DNA of 64,000 bases, taken from assembly GCF_009870125.1 (NCBI RefSeq), contig NC_046681.1:24264001-24328000 (forward strand), written 5' to 3'. The DNA is from Drosophila pseudoobscura. Its lineage: Eukaryota; Arthropoda; Insecta; Diptera; Drosophilidae. This document shows, piece after piece, positions 11,921-25,300 of this stretch. Under the pieces are notes generated by a model that had not been told where the DNA came from, did no database searches, and saw only the letters and a list, made by a program, of their open reading frames with translations. The translations under genes and the position numbers were made by a program. How positions within the stretch are numbered: position 1 is the stretch's first letter; each line of letters opens with the position of its first letter.

Positions 11921-14502
11921 TTGAGAAGGCGTGAATGAACTAGAAATGTTCCTAGAAATATCTTTTAAACCTTCCATCAGTCTTTAAAGCATAGTACGAT
12001 TACAATACAATGATATATTCTCTATTATCTGCCATTCAAACTATTGTATTATCAAAAGGAAACAATATTATGATACATTATAGATATGTTCCTATCTCTG
12101 CATGGCCCAAGTTCCCTAGAGACCCCCATCTACAGGGTGCTAGACGATACAAAGACGTCTCCAAAACAAGAGCGTAAAGCGATAGTTGAACTTTCAACAC
12201 CTTTTTCAACTCGCCTCCCCGAGGCATCTATTGAAAGTGGAATGAAGTTGCGGGCGGGGGGGGAGCAAGTGGCAAGGTGACACGGAGGGGCACACGGAGC
12301 ATTACTTACCGGAATAACACCAGGCTGGCCATACTACTGTTGTCTCCGTATCAATTTCCTTCATTATGGGGGCTCAACATATTGTCAAACCACCGCCGCT
12401 GCTGCTGCTGCTGCTGCTCTCTCTTTTGCTCTTTCCAGGCGGTGTGTGTGTGTGTGTCTCTTTCGCTCTGTCGTGGGGCGGGCTACAAGTGGCCTCTGCA
12501 AGTGAGAGAAGGAAAAGTGAAGGCAGAGGAAATAAGTAGTAAGTAGTGAGTGGTTAGAGGGGGGCGAGGGGGTAGAGCATGGACAAATCATGAGTCTTAT
12601 AAAGTTATTTTAACACTTTTACGCTCGACCACTTCTTCAATTAAGTTGCCACAGTCACAGTCCGAGCCAGGCCAAAGCCGGAGAGCTTTTGCAAGCAATT
12701 TTCAGTTGGGTTTTTGGCCATTTATGTTGCTAATTTATCTTTGTTCGTTTTGTCTGTCCCTCGCAACGGTTCAGTAGTCATCATCATCATAATACTGGTT
12801 GTATCTCAGTGTGTGTGTGCACGTATCTTTGTATCTGCAAGTGTGCATTTGTCTAGTCGTCAGGTGTTTGCTTAATTAATTTACCGCCTGTCAAATGTAT
12901 CTACGAGTGTTCCTCTCTTTACGCTTTATTTTCGGGTAATTAAATGCTATTAAATGCTGTCAAATTTAATGCCTTTCTTGGGTTAATGTATGAATTTTCG
13001 GGTATTATTTGATAACAGTTGGATATTTTCCATAATATTTATTGTACAATTAGCGGCAGGAACATTTTGAAGCTATTAGATAATTGCTTACAGATCTTAA
13101 GCCAAGTATAAAATGTTTCCTTTCCTATTCTATTCCTATTTCAGTATATTCTCTCTTCCAGCGTGACTTAGCTGTTAAGGGTGGGTTTCCATTTACTCAA
13201 AAAGGGTTTAGTTTAGTCTACAATTCGATCTTAAACTCAAACCATGCATATTCTGCTTCAAATCTGATCCAAGTTCTTTCAAGAAAACTCCCATTTGAAT
13301 GGCTTTTCATTGCTGCAATTCGTTCAGAAAGATGTTCCAAAGTGTTTCAATTCATATTAGAGACATTATATACTCTAAATTCCGACTAAAACTAAGTTTC
13401 ATAGATTGAAACCTAGTCAAACGCTCAGTTAGAGTTGGACACCTTTATGGGTTGCATCTTTCTGATTCACCATCAACTATGCAAATTCCTTAAATATAGT
13501 ATAGTGCTAGAGGCCCCACCACGAATCAGATATGACATTAAGGCATTTCTTGGCAGCTCGTTGAAATTGGTTCGGAACTTTAACCTTTTCTGTGTTTGTG
13601 TCGATGAAACAAAGGAGAAGTTTAAGGTCACTTTGGCGGCTATCAAATATTTAAACAGCTTTTTGCATTTATATTATGCATTTTTATTTGTTGCTCTCTC
13701 TCTCTCTTCTGCTTCTGTTGCTGTCTCTGTTGTTGCTTTGTTTGAATTTGAAATTGAAATTTGAATTTACCTTTTTGATTGTTTAAACGTTGATTGCCCT
13801 CAACAAGTGTCTATTGTTGCATATTCTGTGGTACGTGTATTTGTTGCTAACTAACAGCAGTGGCTGCCGCACTGACAGATTGACTGATTGACTGATTGAG
13901 ACGCTGTCAAGATGTCATTTAGGCTAGACCCAGTATCCGCCGTAGTAGTCTCAATATTTAGCGTCTTTAAATTATTTCCCTTTTCTTTTATTTCTTGCTG
14001 ATTTTTGAGTTTTTTCCTTTGTCCTCTAGCCGAAATCGATACTTTATTTATTTTTCGATTTTTCCTCCTATTATTTTGGTTCTCAGGCGGCATTACGGTA
14101 TTCAACAGATGAACCTCCGACTGCATATCGGATCTTCTATTCCATCTACATATCTTTTTGTTTATAATTCTTTCCTCGCTTTTTTACACTTCTTCCCTTT
14201 GAAAGCGCTTTGATGGATTGAATATTTTTGCTATCGATCAAAAAGCAATTCTATGGTAGAAACCCCAATTGTTTTTTGGTACTGGAGTTTTCCCATTTTT
14301 TATCAAAATACGAATGGTCTTAAAAACGGATGAAATTCATCAAGATATTTTTTTCATTTATTACTTTAAAATTCGACGGCTAAAAATGTTCGTTAATTTA
14401 TTGTTCCCTTTTTTATAATTTTTTAAAAATTAATTTGTGGTTTAAAAATATTTTTCTGTTTTTCTTTTGGTATTTTTGGAGTGACTTATTTTCTGGTATT
14501 AC
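11921..14502. other. Noncoding stretch
   Basis: No supported gene. Contains CTG triplets at 12391-12418, (GT)n near 12440, a diverged repeat copy at 13158-13171 and AT-rich sequence from 14220 on. It lies immediately downstream (minus strand) of a candidate noncoding exon and is probably intron. Confidence 0.5.
13158..13171 (+). repeat. Diverged copy of the CAGTGTGGCTTAG repeat end
   Basis: Reads CCAGCGTGACTTAG, two differences from the end of the 11789-11920 element. It is preceded by the same pyrimidine-rich flank (ATTCTCTCTT) and followed by CTGTTAAG, parallel to the CGTTAAA that follows the other copy. Confidence 0.5.
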
Positions 14503-15477
14503 CTTTTCCTGCTGTATCGCCCACTAATTGCACTTTTAAACAGATTAAAATTTATTTAAATTCTGCCACTTTTTGCACTCTTTTTGTTTTGGTTTTATTT
14601 ATATTTAATTTAGGTTTGGAAATGGATTTCTTTTTTAATTAGTTTGCTGTTTGAATTTTATGGATCTAACAATACAGATAATATATTATTTGGATAATCA
14701 ACATTTGTGTGTGTATTTTGTAGCTTTGAACTTTCAAAATTTTGTTTATTTGAGGCCCGGTTTTGGAATATCTTCGTTGCTATTTTTTTTTTTTTTGGGT
14801 GACTTTTGACTTTTAAACTTGATTTTTTTGCGTTTCACTTTTTTGGAACTCTCGGATTATGTTCGGGATTTTTTTCTTTTCACACAATATTATCACTTAT
14901 TCTCCTCTCTCTCTCGCTCGCTCTCACACGCCCTCTCGTTCGCACGTTGTACCGTTGCACCCCTCTTTCGCTTTGCTTTCCTTCGCTGTCCCATTCATTA
15001 ATTGTTGGTCACGTGCACCAGAGGCTATTCTCCTGCCCGCGAAAACCGATTTGTATCCGTCGTCGTTTTGGGGGGGACACGTGAGATTTTTGTGTAAATA
15101 TATCCGCCGGTGGACGTACAAAAACAAACAGAAAACAGCTTCAGAATGAACTTTTTATATTTGTTTTATCTGCTTGCGTTTTATTTTTAGTTTTGGGATT
15201 AGTTGTGCTCCCACTCTCTGCACGAGTTGCTGTTTCAGTTGCCGTTATGTGACGGATGCGATGAGCTCCCGTTTTTTTTTAATCACTTTTAAGCTTTTAA
15301 TCTTCTTTTGGGTACAACTCCCACGCTGTAATATTGCTGTGTATATTTTTTATATTCTGGCTGTATTTACGCGCGCGCGAATCGATCACTGATAAAGCGG
15401 GAGCTTTGGCTCTTTTTTCGCACACCTTCCACTGCCCACAAAGCACACGACGACGCGAGCACGAACAAAACCGTACT
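14503..15477 (-). other. Candidate noncoding first exon of an unseen gene
   Basis: On the minus strand a consensus initiator TCAGTA (15474-15479, A+1 at 15477) is followed about 27 bases later by GTCGTG, close to a downstream promoter element. The next 975 bases are A-rich with many CAAA/AAAC runs, typical of long Drosophila 5' leaders. They end at a splice donor, AAAG/GTAATA, at 14503/14502. The frames inside are short and show no domain. I read this as a leader exon of a minus-strand gene whose coding exons lie beyond the left edge. No acceptor can be tied to it in this window. Gene identity unknown. Confidence 0.45.
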
Positions 15478-15479
15478 GA
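15474..15479 (-). promoter_or_regulatory. Initiator (TCAGTA) of candidate promoter
   Basis: Matches the Drosophila Inr consensus TCAKTY except the last base. There is no TATA box 25-35 bases upstream. The flanking DNA is rich in GAGAG and carries a CACGTG E-box at 15557-15562, with two more at 15010-15015 and 15078-15083 downstream. Confidence 0.4.
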
Positions 15480-15644
15480 ACGAACGGAGACCCAATAAGA
15501 ACGAGCCCTCGTCCAATAAGAAAAAAACAACAACAAAACGAACAAGAGGAAGAACACACGTGCAGGCCAAAGAGAGTGAGAGAGAGAGTCGGACACCTTG
15601 TGAGGTGAGACAGTCAGCTGTGGCTGATATCAAAGAGAGCCGAA

Positions 15645-15860
15645 GCTTAAGAGAGAGAGCGATCAGTAAATGCTCACACAAGAGGCAGGTGGCTCATGAT
15701 TTGGGTAGTTTTTCGTACATTTAATTTTGATTTGTTCAATTCGGAGCTCTTGGCTTTTTGGCAAAGCTTAAGAGAGGAACAGTAAATGCTCTCATGTGCA
15801 TGAATGAATGTTCTGGGCTTAAGAGAGTCTCAGTTATCAGTGCGGTAAAGCTTAAGAGAG
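15645..15860 (+). repeat. Four copies of GCTTAAGAGAG
   Basis: Exact 11-mers at 15645-15655, 15766-15776, 15817-15827 and 15850-15860. Companion sequences (CAGTAAATGCTC after the first two copies; GAGGCAGGTGG and GAGACAGGTGG) suggest a decayed tandem duplication. The cluster lies just upstream of the minus-strand candidate promoter at 15477, so the GAGAG parts could be GAGA-factor or CLAMP sites. That role is inferred. Confidence 0.6.
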
Positions 15861-16482
15861 CGTACGCAAGAGAGCCGACAATGCTTTATCAGTACAGTAA
15901 AAGCTGACAACTGAGACAGGTGGATTTTTAATTACAAATCTCCTTTCCGATGACCACACTGTACTCTACTCTCTCTCTCTCTTTGGATTCTTTTGGTATC
16001 TTGCTCTCTTCTATTCTGTTCTCTTCATGTGAACTGCAGTCCATATGCTCAGAGTGCAAAAAAAGGGTTCACTGAAGGTCAGCTGGTCAGAGTTCAAGTG
16101 GCAATGTGAATGGGCGGCCATGACGGAATGCGAGAGAGAAACGCAGTGGCGATAAAAAACGGTAACAACACAGCACCGACAAAAACAACAACTGCTCTAC
16201 AACTTTAGAAAGAGGAGCAAAGAGAGAGGGAGAGAGCAAGACAGATAGAGGTAGAGTATTAGAATGATGGAGGGAGAGGGATAGAGAGCAGAGCCGTCTG
16301 ACGGATAACAAAGTGTAGGCGTAACTATAACTGTATTTGTGGATAGGCGGCAGAGGGAGAGAGAGGGCGATAGAGAGAGACGCAGCAGACGCATATCTGT
16401 GCCGTCGCTGCGTCCGTCGCCTGGCCATTTGATACTTTGGCCTCGTCACTCGTCAATCAACAGAAACAGCAGTGTAGGCTAA

Positions 16483-16510
16483 GGGGAAGGGGAAGGGGAA
16501 GGGGTAGGGG
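16483..16510 (+). repeat. (GGGGAA)n G-rich tract
   Basis: Five runs of four G separated by AA or TA, followed by two more G runs. The arrangement could form a G-quadruplex. Confidence 0.8.
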
Positions 16511-18101
16511 TGTAGGGGCAGGAGCAGCGGCACAGTGGCAGAACCAGTGGCAGCAGCAGCAGCAACACCAGACATATTGCAGTTTGCAGTTGTGTTCCGT
16601 TATTTGTCCAGTGTTGCATTGCACTTTCCCCCACATGTATTTTTTCTAGGTGTTTGTCCAGTTGTTGTTCGATAGAACCGTAACCCCACTCCATCGATGG
16701 ATCGGGTAAACCATCTGCATATTCATTTCCCATATAATGCCACAATATTCCAATGAAGAAATCTGTGCATTATCCTTATCGCATGACATTTGTGTGTATT
16801 TTCAGTGGAAAATCGAAATCGATGAGTGGCTCCAAATGGACGGGGAGACGACCTGAACAACCTTTAGATCAACAGAACTCAGAAAACAGCAACAGCCACA
16901 AACAGCAGACAGCAGACGTCAAATAAAAAGTATAAGAAAAATAAATAAATATATATATGTACGTGTATATTGGATACCCCTTGATCGTGGAGTACCAAGG
17001 GTATGTTAGACTCTTGAAGAGCTATGGAAGAGGTTAAGAAAAAGTAAGGGATCTAACGGACGGGGCTGTATGAAAATAGCCAGAATATTTCTCACTAGGT
17101 GGAAGGTGGAAAGACCTCCGAATGAATTTTATAAGATTTAAAGAATCTATTTTGTAGAAACTGAGGACTAGATACGTGGGCCACGACTCCCAACCTCAGG
17201 ACTGTTTTAAGATATTTGATTATCTCTCAAGAATCCTGAGATCTTAGTGGTATGATATCAAATGAAGATTATTTACAAAACTAAAATGTTTTAAGATCAA
17301 TAATTCTTTCACACTCAAAGATCATTGGATACAACAATATTAAGAGGATATTATGGTAATTCCCAAACACATTTAATCCTTAAGCTCTACGAAAAAAAAT
17401 ACCAAAAAAAAGGTTAAGCATTAAATTTATAATATGGAAAAATACTGCATACCAAACTCTTCTTTAAAATAATCGCTGATTTCTCTCGATGTTGGATAGT
17501 TCTTCCAACCTCCCTTTCCACTAGATAAATCCGATTATTAAGTACCCGCATGGTCGTAATACCTCAACTTTAATCACTCTTACTTGTTTTATATACAATA
17601 TATACGGTACAAGTATATAAATATATATATATAAATATATATAGAGTCTTCAGGCTACAGGCAGAGATGAGAGATCCGCACACTTAACCCAAAACGAGAC
17701 CAAAAAGGCGAAACAGAGGCGACCGGGCCATGACGGGATCGGCGGCGACGACGACCAACGACCGACGACCGATGCGACGGCAACGTCGACGGCGACCTGA
17801 GTTGGCGGCGAAATATTTTTAGAACTCTTGCGACCGATGCCGGCAGGAACGGGGGGGAGAGATGCCAGGGGCAAAGGGGACATGCATATATTGTAGTACT
17901 TCGGTATCTGTATCTCAGGCAGAGCCCCAACCTCAGGTCTGTCTGCCTTTTGTTGTTGTTGTGCTTGCAGGGCGCTCAGCGAGAGAGAGAGAGGTCAGAA
18001 GGTCTGTGATCTTTTGCAAAAAAAAAACAAAAAAAAAGCACAAAAACAATTCTCCGAACTGCAGAGAAGAACAAAAGGCAGCCTGGCGAACGTATGTACG
18101 A

Positions 18102-18126
18102 GTGTGTGTGTGTGTGTGTGTGTGTG
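18102..18126. repeat. (GT)n microsatellite
   Basis: Uninterrupted GT tract of about 12 units. Confidence 0.95.
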
Positions 18127-19327
18127 CGGGTATCTGTGAGATACATTTTTGCTTTTCATATATAGATATGTATATCTATATGAACATCTATCTGGGTTTG
18201 TGTGTGTGCCGTGCCTGTTGGCCGGGCAAAAAGTCAAATGACAGCAATCGTTTGGTTAGATAAATAGGTAAAAACTGAAGAGATATGTATCTACATATCC
18301 GACAGATACTACACGCAGAGAAATTATATTTTAGTTGTGGAAAAACCTTGCATTGATCCCTTGAAGAATATATCCTTTCACTTATGGGAACTTCGTCTTC
18401 CATGGAACTAAAACATAGTTTGGGGCTCCAACATCTGTCCTTCCAAGAAAGTGATCATAGATAGGTTCGAGGGTCTTCATAAATCTTCAACAGAGGTACA
18501 CTGTGACCTATTATTCATTGAGCCCTAAGAGGTTTCCCGTTTTTGTCCTTATTGATTTAAAAACCTATCTTCCATTAATAAAACCCCAATTTATGGGTTT
18601 TCCATTGCATTAAATTGTTTAAAAATTCATATTAAATTATGTATATTTTTTTGGAACCCCACACACAAGAGATTCAACCGCAAATCATCTCAACATGAAA
18701 TGAATATTTTGCCAGGGGTGTAGGCTATATATTCTCAGATCCCATACCATACCATACCATACATATATGCATGAATATCTCTACCTAAAACGTACGACAT
18801 CCACGCAGTACATCAATGAATCAAAAAAAAAAAATACCAACCGAAGAGCAGGCGACAGATCGCGCAGAGACCCCGTGGCAAGGTGAGAGGTGAGGCGCAG
18901 CCAGAAAAACAACAACAGCAACAACAACGACAAAAGTTGACAACGAGGTAGATACTACGTATGCGGAGTACGAGTGAGTATATGCCACAGAATGCCGCCA
19001 GGCCGGCTGATGAGGGGCAAGTCAAGGTGTGTTGAAGTATGGGCCCCATGTCTCCCTCAGCGTTTGGGCCTGTGTGTGGGTCGATCTTCAATGTTGGCAA
19101 AAATCGTACGAAACCAAAGAAAAGGCTTGAAAGAGATGGCAAGAGATGCCGCTTTTGTGCCGCCTGCAAAACGGAAAGACAGTTCGACAGTTCATACTCG
19201 TAGCAATTGAATCGTTTGCCAAACACGCGTCAACAACAACGATCCAACAAACCAAAAGATCCGAGAGATCCGAAAGATTCAACGTCCCACAGTCAACGTC
19301 AGGGGATAACACGCTCTTAACCTCTCA

Positions 19328-19340
19328 CAGTGTGGCTTAG
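19328..19340 (+). repeat. Copy of the CAGTGTGGCTTAG repeat core
   Basis: Exact 13-mer CAGTGTGGCTTAG preceded by the pyrimidine-rich CCTCTCA. No matching inverted end was found nearby. Confidence 0.5.
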
Positions 19341-22300
19341 CATTTATGCTCTGTTGCTTTCATTTGATAAAGGTTTTAATTAAAGAGGGGGTCGACCTGA
19401 AGAGCAGAACCCAAGAGGTGGAAGGAGATATTTAATAAAAGAATTTTCGAATTTACACAAATCTCTGACGTCATATATTAGGTTAATTTTGAGGCTTTAT
19501 CCTTCAGAAAAAAACTTTTCTACTACATTTTTATGGCTTCAAAATCGCTGATGGAACTATGACGTGGGACTTTCCTATTTTAAATTTTCTGATAATGATC
19601 TTTCATGATTTCTAAGAAGACTTCTTTAATCTTATCTTCTACTTACAGGAAGTGGAGATCAAAGCATTTGTAGAGCAGAACAGAAAGAAAAGCTGTATTA
19701 TCTCTAGATATAATCTCACCGAAACTGCATATTTCACTAGACCTTTGGCAAGAATCGGGGAAACCATTCAAGGACTAGAAATCTATGGGAATTCTGATAG
19801 ATATGTGCTTAGAAATATTTTCAAACCAATTCTAATGTCTTTTTTATCATCAATATACTTTTTCGAACTTGAATTACTTGTAAATGCATCTCTGGTTATA
19901 TTTATCTTGAAATATATACAATTTTCTTAGTTCCTTTACTTTCAGGATCATTAACAAAATGATCATCCAAATATTCCCTTTCCATTTGATCCCAATCCTC
20001 AAAATTAAAACTCAATCTGCATTCATCTCAACTCAAGATTTTTATATCATCCCCAAGGATCGCCATATGACCTGTCTCTTTCCCTAGATAGAATCTCTCT
20101 CTTATCTCTCAAGTGAGCCTCCCTGTGGGTGTCTCCATTTCTCTTCTGGCCCTCCAATCTGCCACATAATAAATGTGGTGCAAACTGTCGTTGGGGGCAC
20201 TCTCTCAGAGCCGTTTGTCACACTGTCAAAAATAACGTCAGATCGTCCGTCTGTCCGTCTGTCAGTCTGTCTTTCGCTCAGTCCTCTGTCCGTCAGTCAC
20301 CTCCCAGCAACATCGAGGCAGACACATTCAGATACACTTGCAATTTTTTGCTGCTTTTGTTGGATATTTGTTGGACTTTTTTTTGCGCGCATCTAAAAAT
20401 AAAACAACACTGAAAATGCTAATGCCAAGCGACCGTACGACCGATCGACACCGACATCGACCGATGCCCAGACCTCAAAAACCGAACGCCCGTTTGCCCT
20501 CACACAGATACTCGTACTCGCACTTCCCCCAGATACACAGACACAGACACAGATACAAAGATACATCCACAACCACATCCACATCCACATGCAAACATGT
20601 CCCCAAAATGACAGCGACATATTGCGCGCCTCGAGAGTTCACTTCAGTCGAGAGTTTGAACTGATCTGAATATACTTTTAGTAGGCACTGCCGCTGTGTG
20701 TGTGTGTGAGTGTGTGTGTGTGTGGGGGTATCTCATGTGCATATACTCGTGTGGATATAGATACTCGTACTCTATATACCTCGTTTGTGGATGGACGGCT
20801 ACGGCACACGCTGCTCACACGAATCTTTGCTTAGGAGTCTGCCAATTGCTAGGACATATCCGCACACACACACACAGAACAGTGCGTTTCGCAGCTGTAA
20901 GACTGGCAAGCTAGAGAGCCATTTGCCATTGCCATTTATCTACACATTGTATGATACGAATGACATTTTCCAGAAACAAACGGACATATTTGGACGGAAG
21001 GAGACCATTGAAGAGACCATAACGATACGATATCGTATGGGAATCTGGTTTTCTTATCGGGGATTCGGGTAATGCCTGTGTATATTTCTATAATTTTTTA
21101 ATCGAAATTATAAGATCAAAAATTTTTAATTGTATTTTTATTGTAACTCCTGTCTTAAAGTTTTTAAATAAAAATTCAAATTCAAAAAAAAAAAAATTTC
21201 CCTTTAAAAATATTTATATAAAAAGTGAATAAAATGATCCGCACTACCTCTCGACCTACTAAACTATTAAAAGAATGAATGAATATTATTTGTTGTATCA
21301 GCTGTAACGATGAAAATAACAGCTGAGATAATATACACAACGTTGAAAAACTTTTTGAAATGCTTAAAAAATTAATTTAAATATTTGGGTTTTTAATTCA
21401 TCCAATATAACTATTACAACACTAAAAGGGAAAAATACAATCATCATATGTAATACGATTTTTGAGAGTAATATTCAGATATTATGTGATAAAAATTGAA
21501 AATTCCAAAAGAACTCTGCCTTTTGATAGAATTCTACCAAATAGTATGTCTCTGAGGTAAAAATTGTATTTCAGCCTTTACTCCCTAAAAACTCGGTAAA
21601 ATTTGAATTCATTTTCGATTCATCCTACAGTTACTGCTTCGAAACGCACTGTACGAGTGCCGGCCTGCGAATATGCATTTATCTTTACTGTTTTTTTTTT
21701 GTGTTGCTTTTTTTTTTTGTTAACCAAACTACAACTCAACTCTCTGTCAGACGATAGACTGACTGCAGACTCTTTTTGGATAGAGGGAGAACAGGGACAC
21801 GGACTGGGGCCGAGACTGAGACCCGACCCAAAGCTGGAGTCAAGTCGATGTCGAGGCGTGTGGGCAGCCCCCAGCCCCAGTCCCAGCCTCTGCAGCCAGA
21901 GCGCGTGTTGAGTTCAGTATTTTTTATGTTTTCTTCTCGTTTTGCACCAGTTTCAGTGCAGCCTGTCGCTGGGGACAACGACAGCAAACAAAACAAAAAC
22001 TTTAAGCCAAGAAGTGGCCGGCCGACAAGACGACAAAGATCGTTTTGGGGCCGGCTTGAGGGGTCAGGTCGTGTGGCAACTGTACTCGAAAAGTGACACC
22101 TGCAAATGCAGGTCAAAAGCGAACGAGGCGGAAGCAGATGACTGGATTGCTTATGGTCATGACTGACAGCTTTGCGTGTTGCAGAGTCCCCGTAACAAAT
22201 AATCAGCTTACAAATTGTAAAGGAAATACTTTTAAGATAATTACAGAGAGCAGAAAAGATTGCAAGATCGTTTTTGTAGATACATATTTTGAAGATGATC

Positions 22301-25300
22301 TGAAGATCTGAAGATCTGAAGCGGTATGCATATTTACATATATTCTTGTAAAGGTTTCTGGAAAAGACGTCAGTATTGCTTCTGCTCCAGAGGCACTCTA
22401 TTATTTAAAGCGAGCTTCGTGGGCCTCAAAAGCCATTTAAATTACTTAATTTATTTCATTTTCATTAATTAAAAATCAATAAAAAGAACCTAAAAAAAAG
22501 GGCTCATTCATGGTGAGTCTCTGGAAGCTAGCCGTGACGCGTGTGACGGAGTGGTGGGCGATTTTTGAGCACGTGCAAAACATAAAAACCCGTCCTTCAC
22601 TGCTAAGCAACTCTGGAAGAGAAATTGCGACGGAGAGAGAGAGAGAGAGTGCGGGAATTTGCCTATAAGAACGGATCACTTTTATGTTTTTAAAAATTTT
22701 GAGGAAACCATATCTGGCTCTTCTATAAAGGACTCTTCTTTTCCAGTAAATTTTATATTTTAAGCTGGGATTCATAGAATGAAATAGCTTACATCTTTTA
22801 CTAAATCGTTTTCCATCTTTTAATCAATGATTAATTCACACTTTCGATCATCATTTAATCAAATCGGAATATATTGAATCGTTTAACAAAGAACTTTTAT
22901 GGGTTTTCTAATTATTGTATCTGTTAGATCAGAATATTGAAATCAGTAAAAACTATACGCAATGACTGTCATATTCTTGAGAAGACCTTTTCATTGCATA
23001 ATATTCCAGTTTCTAAAAAGTTCCCCAGATAATCTACACAAACCTTTCAAACCAAGTTCGAAGAGAACTGTATATTTTAACAGTTCCCCCGCCACTTATC
23101 TCAAACGATCTTCAACCTCTTGACCTACCTAGACGAACGCACGCTTAATCTAGACCTAGGCCCAAAACCGAACCAAAAAGTGGATTAAAGCCATAACAAA
23201 AACCAAAGCCTATAGCTTGATCCATTCAATGCATATAAATATTTATATTAACAGAAAAACAAACAACGAAAACAAAATGTAAGAAAAAAGAAACAATATA
23301 TGCAGGGACTAACACGTTTTGGCTATAAACCATAAAAAATCTCCACACTTTAAACAAACAACAACAAAAGCGACACAAACCAAAATATTTATCAAAAATA
23401 TTATAAACATTAAATCTAATACGGCTCTTAATGCTAGGGCATATCGCCAGCTAATTTATGCGACTAGAGAACCCAGATAGACGTCAATGTTGAACCAGAT
23501 TGTGGGAAAGAGAGAGCATAACATATTCCAGATACTATGCATATTTATGTATCCATCTCTTTACCGGTTGTAAAATGAATGTAGCCGTTCACCTATGGGA
23601 CATTTTTTACTACAGATCAACGAGTATCAAGCGGAACAGGAATTCTCCTAGTATAACATCTCTTTACATCTCTGCAAAGTATAGTATCTGTTCGTTTAGG
23701 GGAAGTTTGTAGAGTGATTCGGTGACCATTCAATGAATGAATCTCTTTAAATCTTGTAAAATATCATATCATATTGTAGCCGTTTACTTGGGGGACATTT
23801 GTACACCGAAAGAACGAGAATCAAAGGTTCTTTCGTGGAATTTACAAAGAATATTCCTTGATAGATTATCTTGCAATCGAAAATCATAATTTCTGTAACA
23901 TCTTTCTGACCTTTCTGGCCAATCCCATTGCCCGGCTCGACTTCCGTTTGGGCCGAACTTCCAACGGCAGTTTTTGTGAATGGAATTTGCAAGTTCATTG
24001 AAAAATTTCCTAAACAAGCAGATGGCAGAGGAGCCATGGCTGGGCTGGGCTGGGCTGGAGCTATCAGATATCATCCATCATATAATCAGGCGACATATAA
24101 ATGCTTACCTCACAAACGGACGGACGCTCTCTTGTCACTTGATAGAGCACCATATCGTACGAGCATCGTACAAATTATAAAGAATATAAATGCTAATAAT
24201 AACAAATTCAACAATTTCCTGCAACTCACATCATAATTCTGGCCCCTGTTCCTTCTGCCCGGCCGGTTTCATGTCATTAGCGGACTCTAAAGTAAATATT
24301 TGACGAAGACAAACGAACCCGAACAGCAACACAGAGCTCCAGAGTAACTTCATCCATAACCCGTTCTGCCCCACCAGCAAAAGAGGAGAGGAAAAATAAT
24401 AATAATAATAATAAAAATCAAGTGACGATCACTTTGAGGGCATTGAGGGCGTTTAATGGGTATATGGAAGTGGTAGTATCGAAGGAACGACTTGAAGATT
24501 ACTTAATGAGATGTATTTCAAACTAGATTGGGCCACCAATTTTATAGACATTCTGCGTTTTTTATGTCTTACCAAAGGGTATATAAAATTCGATACGTTC
24601 TGTGGCCCTTTCTGAAGATCACTCCACTGAAGTTTCCCCTTCTTTGAGATGAGTTTGGGAATTGAGTAAACCGATCGCCGCGACTCTGTTTTATCCCCCG
24701 TTTCTTCTGCTTTTCTTGGGGGCTTTTTTGTTTGCTGACTGTGACACATTTTTGTCACATGAACTTGCGCCGCAATAACCGATCCCCCAGCGGTCCGAAC
24801 CGATCCGATCCTCCGAAAAGCAAAGAAGTTTACTTTATGTACTCGCTCGCTGTGCTTGTCCTCCTCATATTTTGTCAGCGTTTTCGTTTTTTTGTTGTTT
24901 TTTGAGGGGGAAGATCTCACTGATCACTGGGATCATAATTGAAACGATCGATCGCATTTTGTTATGGTCTCTCTCTCTGTCTCACCGTCTCTCTGTATCT
25001 GATTTTTTTTTGCTTATAATTTGATCTTTTGACAGATCAAAGATCGACTGAACCTTAAGGTTAATCACTGACCGCAGCAGCCTCGAACCGTTTCTGTTTG
25101 ATTTGAGCCGCCTCGTGAAATCATATATTCGTACTCGCAGCATCCACTTTGTCTGCCACACAGCCACGGCTCTCCACTGCCCCCCCATAGATGATTGAGT
25201 GCCGATCTGGGCGCCCACACACTCGATCTCTAGCGTGTGAGAGCGTGCTTATCTGTATGTGTGTGTGCTTGTGTGTTAATGATCGCAAATGTCGTGATTT

